A stretch of DNA of 64,000 nt from Treponema_C sp050320395 (GCF_050320395.1 NZ_CP144459.1:1054001-1118000); one strand, 5' to 3'; counted from the first letter of the stretch, positions 1-8,829 are shown. Made by a program: numbers and translations. Notes: generated by a model not told the origin, from the sequence alone.

Positions 1-288
1 TTTTGAGGTGAGCACTATATAGCGCATGCCGGCCGCTTTTGCAAGGCGGGCGATATCCTCGGCGTTAAAGTCCGGTATACGGAACTCGTGCATTAACGCT
101 TCGTAGTCGGCTTGCGGAAGTTCCCCGTGCGAAAGTATTTGCTCGCAATAGCCCCGTTTTACGGGCTTACCCTTCCAACAGCCGCCTGCAAGCGAATAGA
201 GGCCGAAGTGAATAAACATGCCGAATTGCAGGTTTTGCCAGTTTTGTATTCTATGCAGCTGTTCGGCCGAATATAAGTTTTTTTTCAT
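1..288 (-). CDS. alpha-L-fucosidase (GH29), N-terminal fragment cut by the window edge
   Basis: Read on the minus strand from the ATG at 288, the frame stays open to base 1 (96 codons). The translation begins MKKNLYSAEQLHRIQNW and contains QFGMFIHFGLYSLAGG, then a Trp and a YCEQI stretch. This is the hallmark start of GH29 alpha-L-fucosidases, where the residues around FIHFGLYS line the fucose-binding site at the start of the TIM barrel. The catalytic nucleophile Asp lies further on, outside the window. No signal peptide is visible, so a cytoplasmic enzyme acting on imported fucosylated oligosaccharides is likely (inference). It is divergent from the chemoreceptor at 582, with about 290 bases between them holding only the promoter described below. 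The family call is strong; substrate linkage cannot be read. Confidence 0.88.
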   Translation of the reverse strand, partial: MKKNLYSAEQLHRIQNWQNLQFGMFIHFGLYSLAGGCWKGKPVKRGYCEQILSHGELPQADYEALMHEFRIPDFNAEDIARLAKAAGMRYIVLTSK

Positions 289-490
289 AGTATGCTCCGA
301 ATAACGCTTATTATAATCGATTCAATATAAACCGTAACCGTATTATAAGCTTATTTTACATTATGCAACAGGGGCAAAATGTTTTTTTCGGTAAATGACC
401 TGTTTTAAAAAAAACGCCCCTTAATAAGGCTTGCACACGATACCGCTTTTTATGCGGCATGCTGTGCCGTGTATTCCGAAAAGAGCTTAG

Positions 491-519
491 TTGACAATTT
501 TTTTGTTTTTTTTTATTTT
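491..519 (+). promoter_or_regulatory. sigma70-type promoter of the chemoreceptor gene
   Basis: TTGACA at 491-496 and TATTTT at 514-519 are separated by 17 bp. A near-perfect hairpin (arms 520-530 and 539-549, one T-T mismatch, loop of 8) covers the expected start site, and AGAGGAG lies just before the ATG at 582. The rest of 289-490 shows no gene I can support. Confidence 0.6.
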
Positions 520-581
520 GTGTTACGGAGTTTTTCGGCTCCGTTACACAAAAAGATTTCTTACTCAGAGGAGTACCCCGT

Positions 582-2708
582 ATGACTGCAAAAGAAAAAA
601 AAGTCGGCGCACCGCACAAATTGTTTTCCATTCGAAAAAAGCTGCTTATTATTTTCGGCCTTTTGGTTTTTACAGCCGGTTCGATACAAGGCGTTTTAGC
701 GGTGAGAACCGCGAGAAAAGCCGTAACGGAAAAAATCGAAACTCATCTTATAGATAAGGCGGCCGATACGGCGGAAATATTGGACGGCAGAATAACCGCT
801 TTTTTCCAATTTTTTGAAGGAATAGCCCGTATGCCGATACTTACGGATCCGTCGTATTCATATCTTGAAAAGACGGAATTTCTCAAACGCGAAATAGCAT
901 TTAATGAAGCCGTATTGGAATTGGATATTACCGATATAGAGGGCAACAGGCATACGAACAGCGGAGTCGTTATTCCGGTAAGCGACCGGGAATGGTTTAA
1001 GTCGGCAATTGCGGGTAAAAACTTTTTTTCCGAACCGCTTATTTCCCGTACCGGCTCCCGGGATTTGGTAGGTGTTTTTGCCGTTCCGATTTATGATGAA
1101 AACCGCAGAGTTGCCGCTATTTTGGCAGGAAGCGTCAACGGTTTGTGGCTTACCGAATCCATTGACGATATCGTAGTCGGTAAAACCGGTGAAGCGTATG
1201 TACTGGGAGTTACGGGAACGACAATTGCATATAAAGATATACAGTGGGTTAAAGAACAGCGAAACGCTTCGGTATTGGCACAAAAGGATTCCTCTCTTGC
1301 CACCCTTGCCGCATTTGAACAAAGCGCCGTTTCCGCCCGTGCTTCCGATGTGGATTTATTTTGGTATGAAAATGTACAGTATATCGCTTCTTTTGCCAAA
1401 TTGAAAACCACCGGCTGGACATTGGTAATAATGGCTCCCGTGGAAGAATTTTTGGGAACAATACATGATTTGCGTCTTTCACTGGTAATTACGGGATTCA
1501 TCATTTTAGCTGTTGTGCTTTTGATTATCTTTTTGATTGCACGGGAAATGGTAAAGCCCGTTGCAGGTGTCGCCGATGCGCTTAAAAATATTGCACAAGG
1601 TGAAGGCGATTTAACCGTCCGGCTGCCGATTCAGGGTAACGATGAAGTAAGCGAATTGGCGCGGTATTTTAACCGGACAATCGAAAAAATAGGGGTATCC
1701 ATAAAGTCTGTCGGCGGGAATACCCGAACTATGCAAAGTATAGGCACCGAACTTTCCAGCAATATGATCGAAACGGCAAGCGCCATAAATCAAATCAGTG
1801 CGAATATTGACGGCATTAAACAGCAGGCAATGACACAAGCCGAGAGCGTTGCCGTAACGGCCGAAAACGTCGGCGAAATTATAAGTACCATAAAGCAATT
1901 AAACGGCAGTATCGAAACGCAAGCGGCGAGCGTTGCCCAATCTTCTTCGGCAATAGAGCAAATGGTTGCCAATATTGCATCGATTACGCAGACGCTCGGT
2001 AAAAGCGACAGTGTTATTAAAGATTTGGCATCCGCGACTGCGGCAGGTAAGGAAACCTTATCGAGTTCAAATGCGATAACGCAAAAAATTGCCGAAGAAT
2101 CGGGCAGTTTGATAGAAGCTTCCAATGTTATTCAGCATATTGCCGGTCAAACAAACTTATTGGCTATGAATGCGGCTATCGAAGCCGCTCATGCAGGCGA
2201 AGCGGGGAAGGGTTTTGCGGTTGTTGCCGATGAAATCCGTAAACTTGCCGAAGAATCTTCCGTGCAGGGAAAAACGATAACATCGACATTAAAAACACTG
2301 TCCGGTGAAATAGAAACGCTTTCCGCTTCTTCCAAAACCGTAGAAGAAAAATTCAATGCGATTTTTTCTTTGGCCGAAAATGTTAAAACAATGAGCAGCC
2401 GTTTAACCGAAGCTATGTATGAGCAGGAAAAGGGCAGTAAAGAAGTTCTTGCGGCAATCCGCGACATCAATGCGGTAACGGTTGAAGTAAAAGAAGGTTC
2501 GGACGAAATGCTGCGCGGCGGTGAGGGTATTGCACACGAGATGGATAAACTGGACGGTTTAACCCGTATTATTACAGGCAGCATGAACGAAATGGCCGCC
2601 GGAGCCGTTCAAATAAATAATGCCGTACAGGAAGTGAATGAAATTACGCAAAAAAATAAACAGAGTATCGAAAGTCTTGTACGGGAAGTGGAAAAATTTA
2701 AAGTGTAA
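582..2708 (+). CDS. methyl-accepting chemotaxis protein (dCache-type sensor)
   Basis: Chemoreceptor of 708 residues that would pass ligand binding in the periplasm to the CheA/CheW array. It has an N-terminal membrane segment (about 23-43), a large extracytoplasmic dCache-like region (about 50-290), a second membrane segment (about 298-320), a HAMP linker starting with the MVKPV motif, and a long signalling coiled coil. The conserved hairpin tip (QTNLLAMNAAIEAAHAGE) lies near residues 522-540. The C-terminus ends in VEKFKV and has no CheR/CheB docking pentapeptide. The start is supported by AGAGGAG about 11 bases upstream. It lies alone between its promoter and a strong terminator. The dCache class often senses amino acids or other small molecules; the ligand here is unknown. 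Confidence 0.93.
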   Translation: MTAKEKKVGAPHKLFSIRKKLLIIFGLLVFTAGSIQGVLAVRTARKAVTEKIETHLIDKAADTAEILDGRITAFFQFFEGIARMPILTDPSYSYLEKTEFLKREIAFNEAVLELDITDIEGNRHTNSGVVIPVSDREWFKSAIAGKNFFSEPLISRTGSRDLVGVFAVPIYDENRRVAAILAGSVNGLWLTESIDDIVVGKTGEAYVLGVTGTTIAYKDIQWVKEQRNASVLAQKDSSLATLAAFEQSAVSARASDVDLFWYENVQYIASFAKLKTTGWTLVIMAPVEEFLGTIHDLRLSLVITGFIILAVVLLIIFLIAREMVKPVAGVADALKNIAQGEGDLTVRLPIQGNDEVSELARYFNRTIEKIGVSIKSVGGNTRTMQSIGTELSSNMIETASAINQISANIDGIKQQAMTQAESVAVTAENVGEIISTIKQLNGSIETQAASVAQSSSAIEQMVANIASITQTLGKSDSVIKDLASATAAGKETLSSSNAITQKIAEESGSLIEASNVIQHIAGQTNLLAMNAAIEAAHAGEAGKGFAVVADEIRKLAEESSVQGKTITSTLKTLSGEIETLSASSKTVEEKFNAIFSLAENVKTMSSRLTEAMYEQEKGSKEVLAAIRDINAVTVEVKEGSDEMLRGGEGIAHEMDKLDGLTRIITGSMNEMAAGAVQINNAVQEVNEITQKNKQSIESLVREVEKFKV

Positions 2709-2723
2709 GCCCCGATTTTATTA

Positions 2724-2762
2724 AAGGCGTTTATTTTTTTATAATAAACGCCTTGTTTTTTT
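2724..2762 (+). terminator. rho-independent terminator after the chemoreceptor
   Basis: Perfect 12-bp inverted repeat AAGGCGTTTATT (2724-2735) and AATAAACGCCTT (2743-2754), 7-base loop, followed by G and a run of T. Confidence 0.9.
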
Positions 2763-2814
2763 AAAAATGCCTCATCTTTTTATATAAGCATACCCGATTT
2801 TAAAATATCGACGC

Positions 2815-2849
2815 TTTCAAAATACGCATTCCGATGTAATACTGTATCT
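2815..2849 (+). promoter_or_regulatory. candidate promoter placing the transcript start at the ATG of the sugar permease
   Basis: TTTCAA (2815-2820), 17 bp, AATACT (2838-2843), then 6 bp to the ATG at 2850. No Shine-Dalgarno sequence lies in front of this ATG. Both boxes are weak matches, so this is the least certain of the leaderless candidates. Confidence 0.35.
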
Positions 2850-3764
2850 ATGCTCGATAAGAAGTTTAAACAAAAAGTATGCGCGCATTGGCAGTTTTAC
2901 CTCATTGTTGCGCTTCCGATGATTTATTTTATTTTGTTCAAGTACATTCCCATGTACGGTATTTTGCTTGCCTTTAAAAAGTACCGTGTATCTAAGGGCA
3001 TTTGGGGCAGTCCCTGGGTCGGCTTAAATCAATTTATCAAGTTTTTCAGCAACCCGTCGGCCCTGCAAATTATGTGGAATACCTTTATTTTAAGTATGTA
3101 CGCCCTTTTTGCGTCGATTCCCCTTGCCGTTATTATGGCCCTTGCGTTGAACGAAACGCAAAGTAAAGCATGGCGTAAATCGGTGCAAATGATAACCTAC
3201 GCCCCGTATTTTATATCGACGGTCGTTATGGTTTCGATTTTGATGCAGTTTATGAATCCCGCCCTCGGCCTTTTCAACGTAATACGCGGTTATTTGGGCT
3301 TGGAAGCGCGCAACTTTATGGGCGAGCCGGGCCTCTTCCGTCATATTTATGTATGGTCGGCTTTGTGGCAAAACACGGGTTACAACGCGATTATCTACCT
3401 TGCCGCCCTTACTTCGATTAACCCCGAACTGTATGAAGCCGCCCGCGTAGACGGCGTAAATAAATTTCAAAAAATATGGCACGTTGATTTACCCGGCATA
3501 AAAAGCACGATTGTCATTATGTTTATTTTGAACATGGGCTTTGTTATGAGCTTGGGCTTTGAAAAAGCTTTTTTAATGCAAAACCCTTTAAACTTGGAAA
3601 CGGCCGAAATTATGTCGACCTATGTGTATAAAATGGGTTTGGTAAACAGCGATTTCAGCTATTCGACGGCAATCGGTGTTATCAATTCGATTATAAACGT
3701 ATGCCTTATTCTTTTATTCAATAAATTGGCAAAGGCAAAAAAAGATGAGGGCGGATTATGGTAA
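2850..3764 (+). CDS. carbohydrate ABC transporter permease, LplB/YteP type
   Basis: Integral membrane subunit of a sugar importer, 304 residues with six predicted helices. The N-terminus (FYLIVALPMIYFILFKYIPMYG) is typical of the LplB/YteP branch, and the cytoplasmic EAA loop reads YEAARVDGVNKFQKIWHVDLP, the site where the ATPase docks. It overlaps the next permease gene by 7 bases (ATGGTAA), so translation is coupled. The binding-protein gene follows. No ATP-binding gene is present nearby; importers of this branch usually share an MsmX-like ATPase encoded elsewhere (family knowledge). The start has no ribosome site and may be leaderless. Family members import complex oligosaccharides; the substrate here is inferred only from the nearby fucosidase. 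Confidence 0.92.
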   Translation: MLDKKFKQKVCAHWQFYLIVALPMIYFILFKYIPMYGILLAFKKYRVSKGIWGSPWVGLNQFIKFFSNPSALQIMWNTFILSMYALFASIPLAVIMALALNETQSKAWRKSVQMITYAPYFISTVVMVSILMQFMNPALGLFNVIRGYLGLEARNFMGEPGLFRHIYVWSALWQNTGYNAIIYLAALTSINPELYEAARVDGVNKFQKIWHVDLPGIKSTIVIMFILNMGFVMSLGFEKAFLMQNPLNLETAEIMSTYVYKMGLVNSDFSYSTAIGVINSIINVCLILLFNKLAKAKKDEGGLW

Positions 3765-4669
3765 ATAAATCAAAACCGGTTTCACGGGTACGCGAAATAC
3801 GCGCCGACCGTATCTTCAATCTTATAAACAACGTATTTTTACTTTTGTGTTTTGTAACGGTTTTATATCCGCTTATCTATATTGTTTCCAGTTCGTTCAG
3901 TTCGCCCCAAGCGGTTATCGCACACAAGGTATGGCTTTTTCCGGTAGATTTCGACACGATAAGCTACAAGGCGGTTTTTGCGAATAAGGATATCGTTTCA
4001 GGTTATATGAACTCGATTATTTATGTTGCGCTGGGAACCTTTATGAGTGTGTCGCTTTCGATGCTGCTTGCCTATCCGCTTTCGCGTAAAGAATTTTACG
4101 GGCGGAACTTCGTTACCAAATTCATTATGGTAACCATGCTGTTTTCGGGCGGCCTTATTCCCCTGTACCTTGTTGTAAAAAATATCGGATTGTACAATAC
4201 GCGCTGGGCTTTGGTGCTGCCGAATGCGGTAAACGTATGGAACGTAATTATTGCGCGCACCTTTTTGCAGGAAACCATTACAAACGAATTGTACGATGCC
4301 GCCCAAATCGACGGCTGTTCGGATTTGCGCTTTTTTTTCGAAATCGTCATCCCCTTATCGGGGGCAATCATTGCGGTTTTGGCTTTGTTTTACGCGGTTG
4401 TATTGTGGAACAGCTATTTCGACGCCCTTGTGTTTTTGCAGGATAAAAAGCTGTATCCCTTACAGATTGTGCTGCGTAACATCTTGATTGTAAACAGAAC
4501 GGACCCGAGTATGCTTTCGGATGTTGAAGCCGCCGCCCGTACTCAGGGCTTGGCCGAAACGATAAAGTACGCCCTCATTGTGGTAGCCAGCGTTCCGCTT
4601 TTGGTTTTATATCCCTTTGTACAAAAACACTTTGTTAAGGGCGTTATGATAGGCTCGGTAAAAGGCTGA
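3758..4669 (+). CDS. carbohydrate ABC transporter permease, YtcP type
   Basis: Second membrane subunit of the importer, 303 residues, six helices. The opening RADRIFNLINNVFLLLC and the sequence YPLIYIVSSSFSSPQAV are typical of the YtcP/AraQ-like partner of LplB. The EAA loop reads YDAAQIDGCSDLRFFFEIVIPL. The start codon overlaps the stop region of the upstream permease, which fits a two-permease heterodimer. A short inverted repeat (4671-4685) follows the stop before the binding-protein gene. The family call is secure; the transported sugar is not known. Confidence 0.92.
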   Translation: MVNKSKPVSRVREIRADRIFNLINNVFLLLCFVTVLYPLIYIVSSSFSSPQAVIAHKVWLFPVDFDTISYKAVFANKDIVSGYMNSIIYVALGTFMSVSLSMLLAYPLSRKEFYGRNFVTKFIMVTMLFSGGLIPLYLVVKNIGLYNTRWALVLPNAVNVWNVIIARTFLQETITNELYDAAQIDGCSDLRFFFEIVIPLSGAIIAVLALFYAVVLWNSYFDALVFLQDKKLYPLQIVLRNILIVNRTDPSMLSDVEAAARTQGLAETIKYALIVVASVPLLVLYPFVQKHFVKGVMIGSVKG

Positions 4670-4670
4670 G

Positions 4671-4685
4671 CTCGGCAGTGCCGAG
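4671..4685 (+). repeat. short intercistronic hairpin
   Basis: CTCGGCA (4671-4677) and TGCCGAG (4679-4685) sit directly behind the permease stop and ahead of the binding-protein gene. No T run follows. Such hairpins often stabilise or process mRNA between permease and binding-protein genes; that role is inferred. Confidence 0.5.
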
Positions 4686-4815
4686 TAGCAGAGGCGCACT
4701 GAAACGTGTCGCTGTGCCGAATAAAATGCAAACTTCCGTGCGTATGCGCGGTGAGTATACGGGCGGTTTAACAACGGGTGTTCGTTTACCGCTTAAAAAT
4801 TATGGAGGAAAAGTT

Positions 4816-6504
4816 ATGAAAAAACTTGCAACTATGGCCATTGTCCTCGTGTCGGCCGTATGCGTGTTTGCCGCCGGAGGTAAAGATTCCGCCGCGGCTT
4901 CAAAGGTCAAGTACACGGCGAAGGGAAGCTATCCTGTTGTATCCGAACCTATTACCGTAAATATTATGGTGCCGCAGCCGCCCTGTGTTGAAGACTTTAA
5001 CACAAACGAATTTTCCAAATTCATGGAACAAAAAACGGGCGTTAAAGTAAATTGGATTATGGTTCCCGAACAGGCTGCAAAAGAAAAACTCGCCTTAACC
5101 TTGGCAAGCGGCGATTTACCCGACGCTTTTTTCGGCTTTGAACGTGTTTTAGGCTTTGCGGAAGAAACAACATACGGTGCCGAAGAAAAGCTTTTTATGC
5201 CTTTAAATAAATTCTATTCGGACGGAACCCTGCCCAACCTGAACAAAGCCTTGCAGGATTTCCCCGGTGCAATGGGCTTTATGACTATGACCGACGGCAA
5301 CATCTATTCTTTGCCCCGTTTGGAAGTATGTTACCACTGTACAAATGCCGCCAAGATGTTTGTCTACAAGCCCTTCCTCGACAAGCTCGGTTTGGAAGTT
5401 CCCGAAACAACCGAAGATTTTTACAAGGTTCTGGTTGCCATGCGTGATAAGGATCCGAACGGCAACGGCAAAAAAGACGAGATTCCCTTGGCAGGTTCAA
5501 TCATCGGATGGAACGATCAGGTAGAACGCTTTTTGATGAACTCCTTTATTTACTGCGACCTCGATACGAATACCGGTGCCGGCGCCGAAGGCAATGTAGG
5601 ATATATGATGAACGGTAAAAAAGTGGACACAGCCGTAAATAAAGCCGCTTACCGCGAAGCTCTTAAATACATCAATAGACTGTATAAAGAAGGCCTTATT
5701 TACAACGGCTCTTTTACACAGGATTCAAGTCAGCTTACCCAGCTGGTTGAAAGCGCCGCCCAGCCGGTTGTCGGTTTTGTAACCGGCGGATGGAGAGGTC
5801 AATTTTCTTCGTTAAGCGGCGAGCGCTTTTTACACTTCCAGGCCATCGCGCCTTTAAAAGGCCCCAAAGGCGTACGCGAAGCGGTTAACTTTTTACCCAC
5901 TCCGGGAACGGGCGCCCTCGTATTGTCCGCCAAAACACCCTATGCCGAAGCCATTTTGCGCTATTTCGACTATATGTACAGCACCGAAGGAACGCTTAAG
6001 CAAAAATACGGAAACGAAGGCGATGCATGGGCATGGGCTTCCGCCTCCGATGTCGGTTTGGACGGCAAAAAGGCCATTTGGAAACAGCTTAAGCCTTGGA
6101 ACGATAAGGATCCGCAAAACGTAACCTTTATCGAAGGTCATACTATCGGAGAAACCTCCGCTTTCCGCTTGGGACAAGCAGCCGATTTGACCGGCGATTA
6201 CTATGCACCGAAAAATCTCGAAAAGGTATTGTACGACGAAACTCACAATCTGTACAAACCCTATGCAAACGTAAAGAACGAAGTTCCGCCGCTCAAATAC
6301 ACCGCCGAAGAAAACGAAAAGTTTTCGACCGTTAAACAGGAATTGGCAAACTATATCCGCCAAAGCGCCGTTAAGTTTATGGTCGGCACCCTCGACGTAA
6401 ACAGCGACAAAGAATGGGACGCCTATCTTAAAAACCTCGATAAGCTGCGCTTGCAGGACGTTCTTGCCAATATGCAGGCCGCCTACGACCGCCAGTATAA
6501 GTAG
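4816..6504 (+). CDS. extracellular sugar-binding protein of the ABC importer
   Basis: Solute-binding protein of 562 residues that would capture the sugar outside the membrane and deliver it to the two permeases upstream. The start at 4816 is chosen because GGAGG lies 8 bases ahead and a classic signal sequence follows (MKKLATMAIVLVSAVCVFAAGG). Cleavage could occur before AGG, or the Cys at residue 16 could serve as a relaxed spirochaetal lipobox (VSAVC); I cannot decide. The mature part (VNIMVPQPPCVEDF, then TGVKVNWIMVP, KLALTLASGDLPD) matches the LplA/family 1 binding proteins that pair with LplB/YtcP. The open frame continues upstream to 4678, but that stretch holds no good start. The C-terminus ends in AAYDRQYK, normal for the family. 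Confidence 0.92.
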   Translation: MKKLATMAIVLVSAVCVFAAGGKDSAAASKVKYTAKGSYPVVSEPITVNIMVPQPPCVEDFNTNEFSKFMEQKTGVKVNWIMVPEQAAKEKLALTLASGDLPDAFFGFERVLGFAEETTYGAEEKLFMPLNKFYSDGTLPNLNKALQDFPGAMGFMTMTDGNIYSLPRLEVCYHCTNAAKMFVYKPFLDKLGLEVPETTEDFYKVLVAMRDKDPNGNGKKDEIPLAGSIIGWNDQVERFLMNSFIYCDLDTNTGAGAEGNVGYMMNGKKVDTAVNKAAYREALKYINRLYKEGLIYNGSFTQDSSQLTQLVESAAQPVVGFVTGGWRGQFSSLSGERFLHFQAIAPLKGPKGVREAVNFLPTPGTGALVLSAKTPYAEAILRYFDYMYSTEGTLKQKYGNEGDAWAWASASDVGLDGKKAIWKQLKPWNDKDPQNVTFIEGHTIGETSAFRLGQAADLTGDYYAPKNLEKVLYDETHNLYKPYANVKNEVPPLKYTAEENEKFSTVKQELANYIRQSAVKFMVGTLDVNSDKEWDAYLKNLDKLRLQDVLANMQAAYDRQYK

Positions 6505-6507
6505 GCC

Positions 6508-6627
6508 CAAGTTTAGCGCACAAATAGTGCGCTAAACTTGCACGACGAGTTTTTAAGCGGCACGAATGTGCCGCTTAAAAACATCGCAGACTTGAACGTG
6601 TCGGGGCAAAAAGTTGAAACTTTTTGC
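6508..6627. repeat. cluster of three tandem perfect hairpins
   Basis: Three inverted repeats stand in a row behind the binding-protein gene: 6508-6521/6527-6540 (14 bp arms, loop 5), 6549-6563/6568-6582 (15 bp arms, loop 4) and 6606-6615/6618-6627 (10 bp arms). Arm sequences are unrelated. None is followed by a convincing T run, so simple termination does not explain all three. Within the 480-base gap 6505-6984 I see no gene. Confidence 0.85.
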
Positions 6628-6730
6628 ACATTATGCAAACTTGCAGCTTAAATATGGCCGCTCTCTGTGCAGAATTTAAAACAGACTGTTTTACGTGCGG
6701 CGTTCATGTCGGAATTGTGAAAATTGACTT

Positions 6731-6753
6731 CCGCTGTTCCTACGGAACAGCGG
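6731..6753. repeat. fourth perfect hairpin in the same gap
   Basis: CCGCTGTTCC (6731-6740) and GGAACAGCGG (6744-6753), loop TAC. Same style as the cluster at 6508. Confidence 0.75.
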
Positions 6754-6984
6754 GAATGGCGGGTACAGGGGCGCGGTGCTATGGTCGTAGCATATAAATA
6801 TACTGTGGTGTGCGACGGGGTTTCGCGCCCGCAAAATAATCTGCACAAGTGAGGGCGTGCGCGCCCGAACGCGGAAGCCTTTTTGCGGGTCGAGTTCACG
6901 TCGCACACATTCAGTATTGTTTATACAACCTTTTGCACCCGCCCCGATGTACCCGCCGATTATCGGTATTTTGGAGATAAACAC

Positions 6985-7644
6985 ATGGCCGAACATAAGG
7001 CGTGGAATTGGGATAAAGCCGACGCTGGCAGCTGGAAAGAGCCGGCACAAATTGCCCACTATTTGGCCGCGCGGTGGAAACGCAAAGGATATTCACGCCT
7101 TTTTGATTTGGGCTGCGGCTTGGGGCGGCATTCGCTCTTTTTTGCGCAGCAAGGTTTTACCGTTGACGCCTTTGACCTTTCGGCTTCGGCCCTTGAGCCG
7201 CTGCGCGCCGAGTCGGCGGATAAACAGCTGAATATCAGCGTCCGTTCCGGCGATATGATTTCGCTTCCGTACAAAGACGATTCGTTCGACTGTCTTTTTG
7301 CCTATCACGTTATTTCGCATACGGACACGGCGGGCATAAAAAAAATACTCGGCGAAATAAAACGGACAGTTAAAAGCGGGGGAGAACTGTATGTAACCTT
7401 ATGCTCTAAAAATGCATGGAGTTATAAAGAAGCCGGTTTTCCCGTTTTAGACGAAAATACCGTTATAAAGGTTGAAGACGGCCCGGAAAACGGCATTCCC
7501 CATTTTTTTGCCGACGCCGAAAGCATTTCCGCACTTTTTGAAGGTATAAAAATTATAGACTTGCAGCATACGCAGGACATGATTGTAAACGGAAAAGAAT
7601 ACGGCTCATGGCATTACTTTATACTCGGCGAAAATCGAAAATAA
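6985..7644 (+). CDS. class I SAM-dependent methyltransferase
   Basis: Soluble enzyme of 219 residues that transfers a methyl group from S-adenosylmethionine to an unknown acceptor. Motif I (LFDLGCGLGRHSLFFA) marks the cofactor-binding loop, the acidic end of strand 2 is VDAFDLS, and motif IV/post-I regions (DMISLPYKDDSFDCLFAYHVISH) fit the Methyltransf_11/25 group. The start at 6985 has GGAG 8 bases upstream; an in-frame codon at 6883 would add residues unlike the family. The gene stands alone between the hairpin-rich gap and the broken Rpn gene. The substrate cannot be read from the sequence. Confidence 0.88.
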   Translation: MAEHKAWNWDKADAGSWKEPAQIAHYLAARWKRKGYSRLFDLGCGLGRHSLFFAQQGFTVDAFDLSASALEPLRAESADKQLNISVRSGDMISLPYKDDSFDCLFAYHVISHTDTAGIKKILGEIKRTVKSGGELYVTLCSKNAWSYKEAGFPVLDENTVIKVEDGPENGIPHFFADAESISALFEGIKIIDLQHTQDMIVNGKEYGSWHYFILGENRK

Positions 7645-8304
7645 AGCGGAACATATCTCCTATTTTTGTGTAGGACGCGTTTTTTTTGTTTTACAGCTTT
7701 TCAACTTCAGATTGGGAAAGACCTGTTATTTCCATAATAAAATCAGTATCACAATTTTTTAGCTTCATGAGTTTGGCTGTTTCAAGAGCTTTTTGATAAG
7801 AACCTTGAACAATACCCTCACTTCTGCCTTGTGCTATGCCTGTTTGAATTCCTTCCTGTATTCCTGCTCTTCGTGCGTCCATTTCAAATGATTTTAATAA
7901 CATGTACTCCCTCCGTTTTTCTTCGTTTTCTTTGGTTTCATTTACCCGCTTTTCAAGCTGCTTAGTAAATGCCGTTTCCGGCGGTTGTCCGTTCATGTAT
8001 GATAAAAAGGCTTTGAGGTTTTCTTCAGCTTTCTCCGAGGCGGTGCTGTTTACTATGATTTTTGTTGTTCCGTCGTCAAAGGTTTGCCCCGTTTCTTTGC
8101 ACGAGGGGTTTATCGTATATACGGGTAATCCTTCTTGTAAGTAATCAAAGGTACATAAAAATATAATAAAGGTATCGGGTAAATCGTTGTAGTCGCCGCC
8201 TTTGTTTATTGCACTGTTATCGATAGCGCATTGATAATATCTCATACGCTCAGGCAACGGGCAAATTCCGCCACGGAGGGCGGTGCCCCTTAAACAAAAG
8301 CGAT

Positions 8305-8362
8305 GTTTTGCGGAACGCAAAACTCGGTGTTTTCTGCTGGACACGGATGTCTGGCAGAAAAC
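8305..8362. repeat. two-hairpin cluster inside the Rpn gene
   Basis: GTTTTGCG (8305-8312) / CGCAAAAC (8316-8323), loop GAA. Then a 15-bp stem (8329-8343 with 8348-8362, loop CGGA) that is perfect except for two positions which would be G-U wobbles in RNA. The cluster separates the codons for DVEM from those for RMRYYQ. Confidence 0.8.
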
Positions 8363-8467
8363 GGCATTTCAACGTCGTAGAGCTTGCCGTCTTCGTCCTC
8401 AATCATAATATCGAGACGCACCCCTTTTACTTCATTTACTGACATAAAACACTTTACCGGCATACTA

Positions 8468-8584
8468 AGGTTCTATAAGTGAGCAATTCCTGAGAATTGC
8501 GAACCTAAACCTGTTTGTATGAGAGTTTGCCTGCCGGCAAACTCTCATTAAAGTGGGCGGCGCTATTTGAGCCGCCCACTTTAA
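8468..8584. repeat. three-hairpin cluster inside the Rpn gene
   Basis: A nested pair AGGTTC (8468-8473) ... GCAATTC/GAATTGC (8483-8500) ... GAACCT (8501-8506); GAGAGTTTGCC (8521-8531) / GGCAAACTCTC (8536-8546), loop of 4; and 14-bp arms 8548-8561 / 8571-8584, loop of 9. All arms are perfect. The cluster lies between the N-terminal and middle pieces of the nuclease gene. Confidence 0.85.
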
Positions 8585-8748
8585 ACAATTTGAGCAGCAT
8601 TGTCAACAGTTCTTTGCACAAGATAGGGTCTTCCATTACGGTGCAAAACATGAAGTCATCTGCAATAGTTAAATTATCAAAACTTTTGCGCATTTTACAC
8701 CTCCCTTATACACAGTATAACACGAAAGGAGCGATTCGGCAATTGTTT

Positions 8749-8775
8749 AAAAACGGGACATCCTGTCCCGTTTTT
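8749..8775 (+). terminator. hairpin with A- and T-flanks between divergent genes
   Basis: AAAAACGGGACA (8749-8760) and TGTCCCGTTTTT (8764-8775), 3-base loop. The symmetric A/T flanks would allow termination in either direction, yet it lies between the starts of the Rpn gene and the AraC gene, where no transcript should end. It may instead belong to the hairpin family. Confidence 0.5.
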
Positions 8776-8829
8776 ATGCCGATTAAAGCATTTTGACCGT
8801 TTTCAGTGTACTTTTATTTAAAATATTGA

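Larger units (their letters stand above)
7691..8693 (-). pseudogene. Rpn/PD-(D/E)XK recombination-promoting nuclease, broken by two hairpin clusters
   Basis: Minus-strand gene in at least three pieces. 8693-8590 encodes the family N-terminus (MRKSFDNLTIADDFMFCTVM). About 8460-8366, in another frame, encodes VKGVRLDIMIEDEDGKLYDVEM, which carries the D and E-x-E-like nuclease core. About 8265-7691 encodes MRYYQCAIDNSAINKGG and the long C-terminal part, including the AGIQEGIQTGIAQGRSEG linker, and ends VEKL. Between the pieces lie the hairpin clusters at 8468-8584 and 8305-8362, whose translation is unrelated to the family. Rpn proteins are RpnA-like DNases that promote RecA-independent recombination; many Treponema copies are known to me. 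This copy cannot make a full protein. Confidence 0.88.

Noticed and set aside
5893..6510. 205-codon minus-strand frame
   Set aside because: Shadow of the sugar-binding-protein gene.
6508..6627. Hairpin row as a CRISPR array
   Set aside because: The hairpins differ in sequence and spacing; no repeated unit or cas gene is present.
7902..8144. Plus-strand frame opposite the Rpn gene
   Set aside because: It is the antisense shadow of the Rpn reading, which shows clear family motifs.
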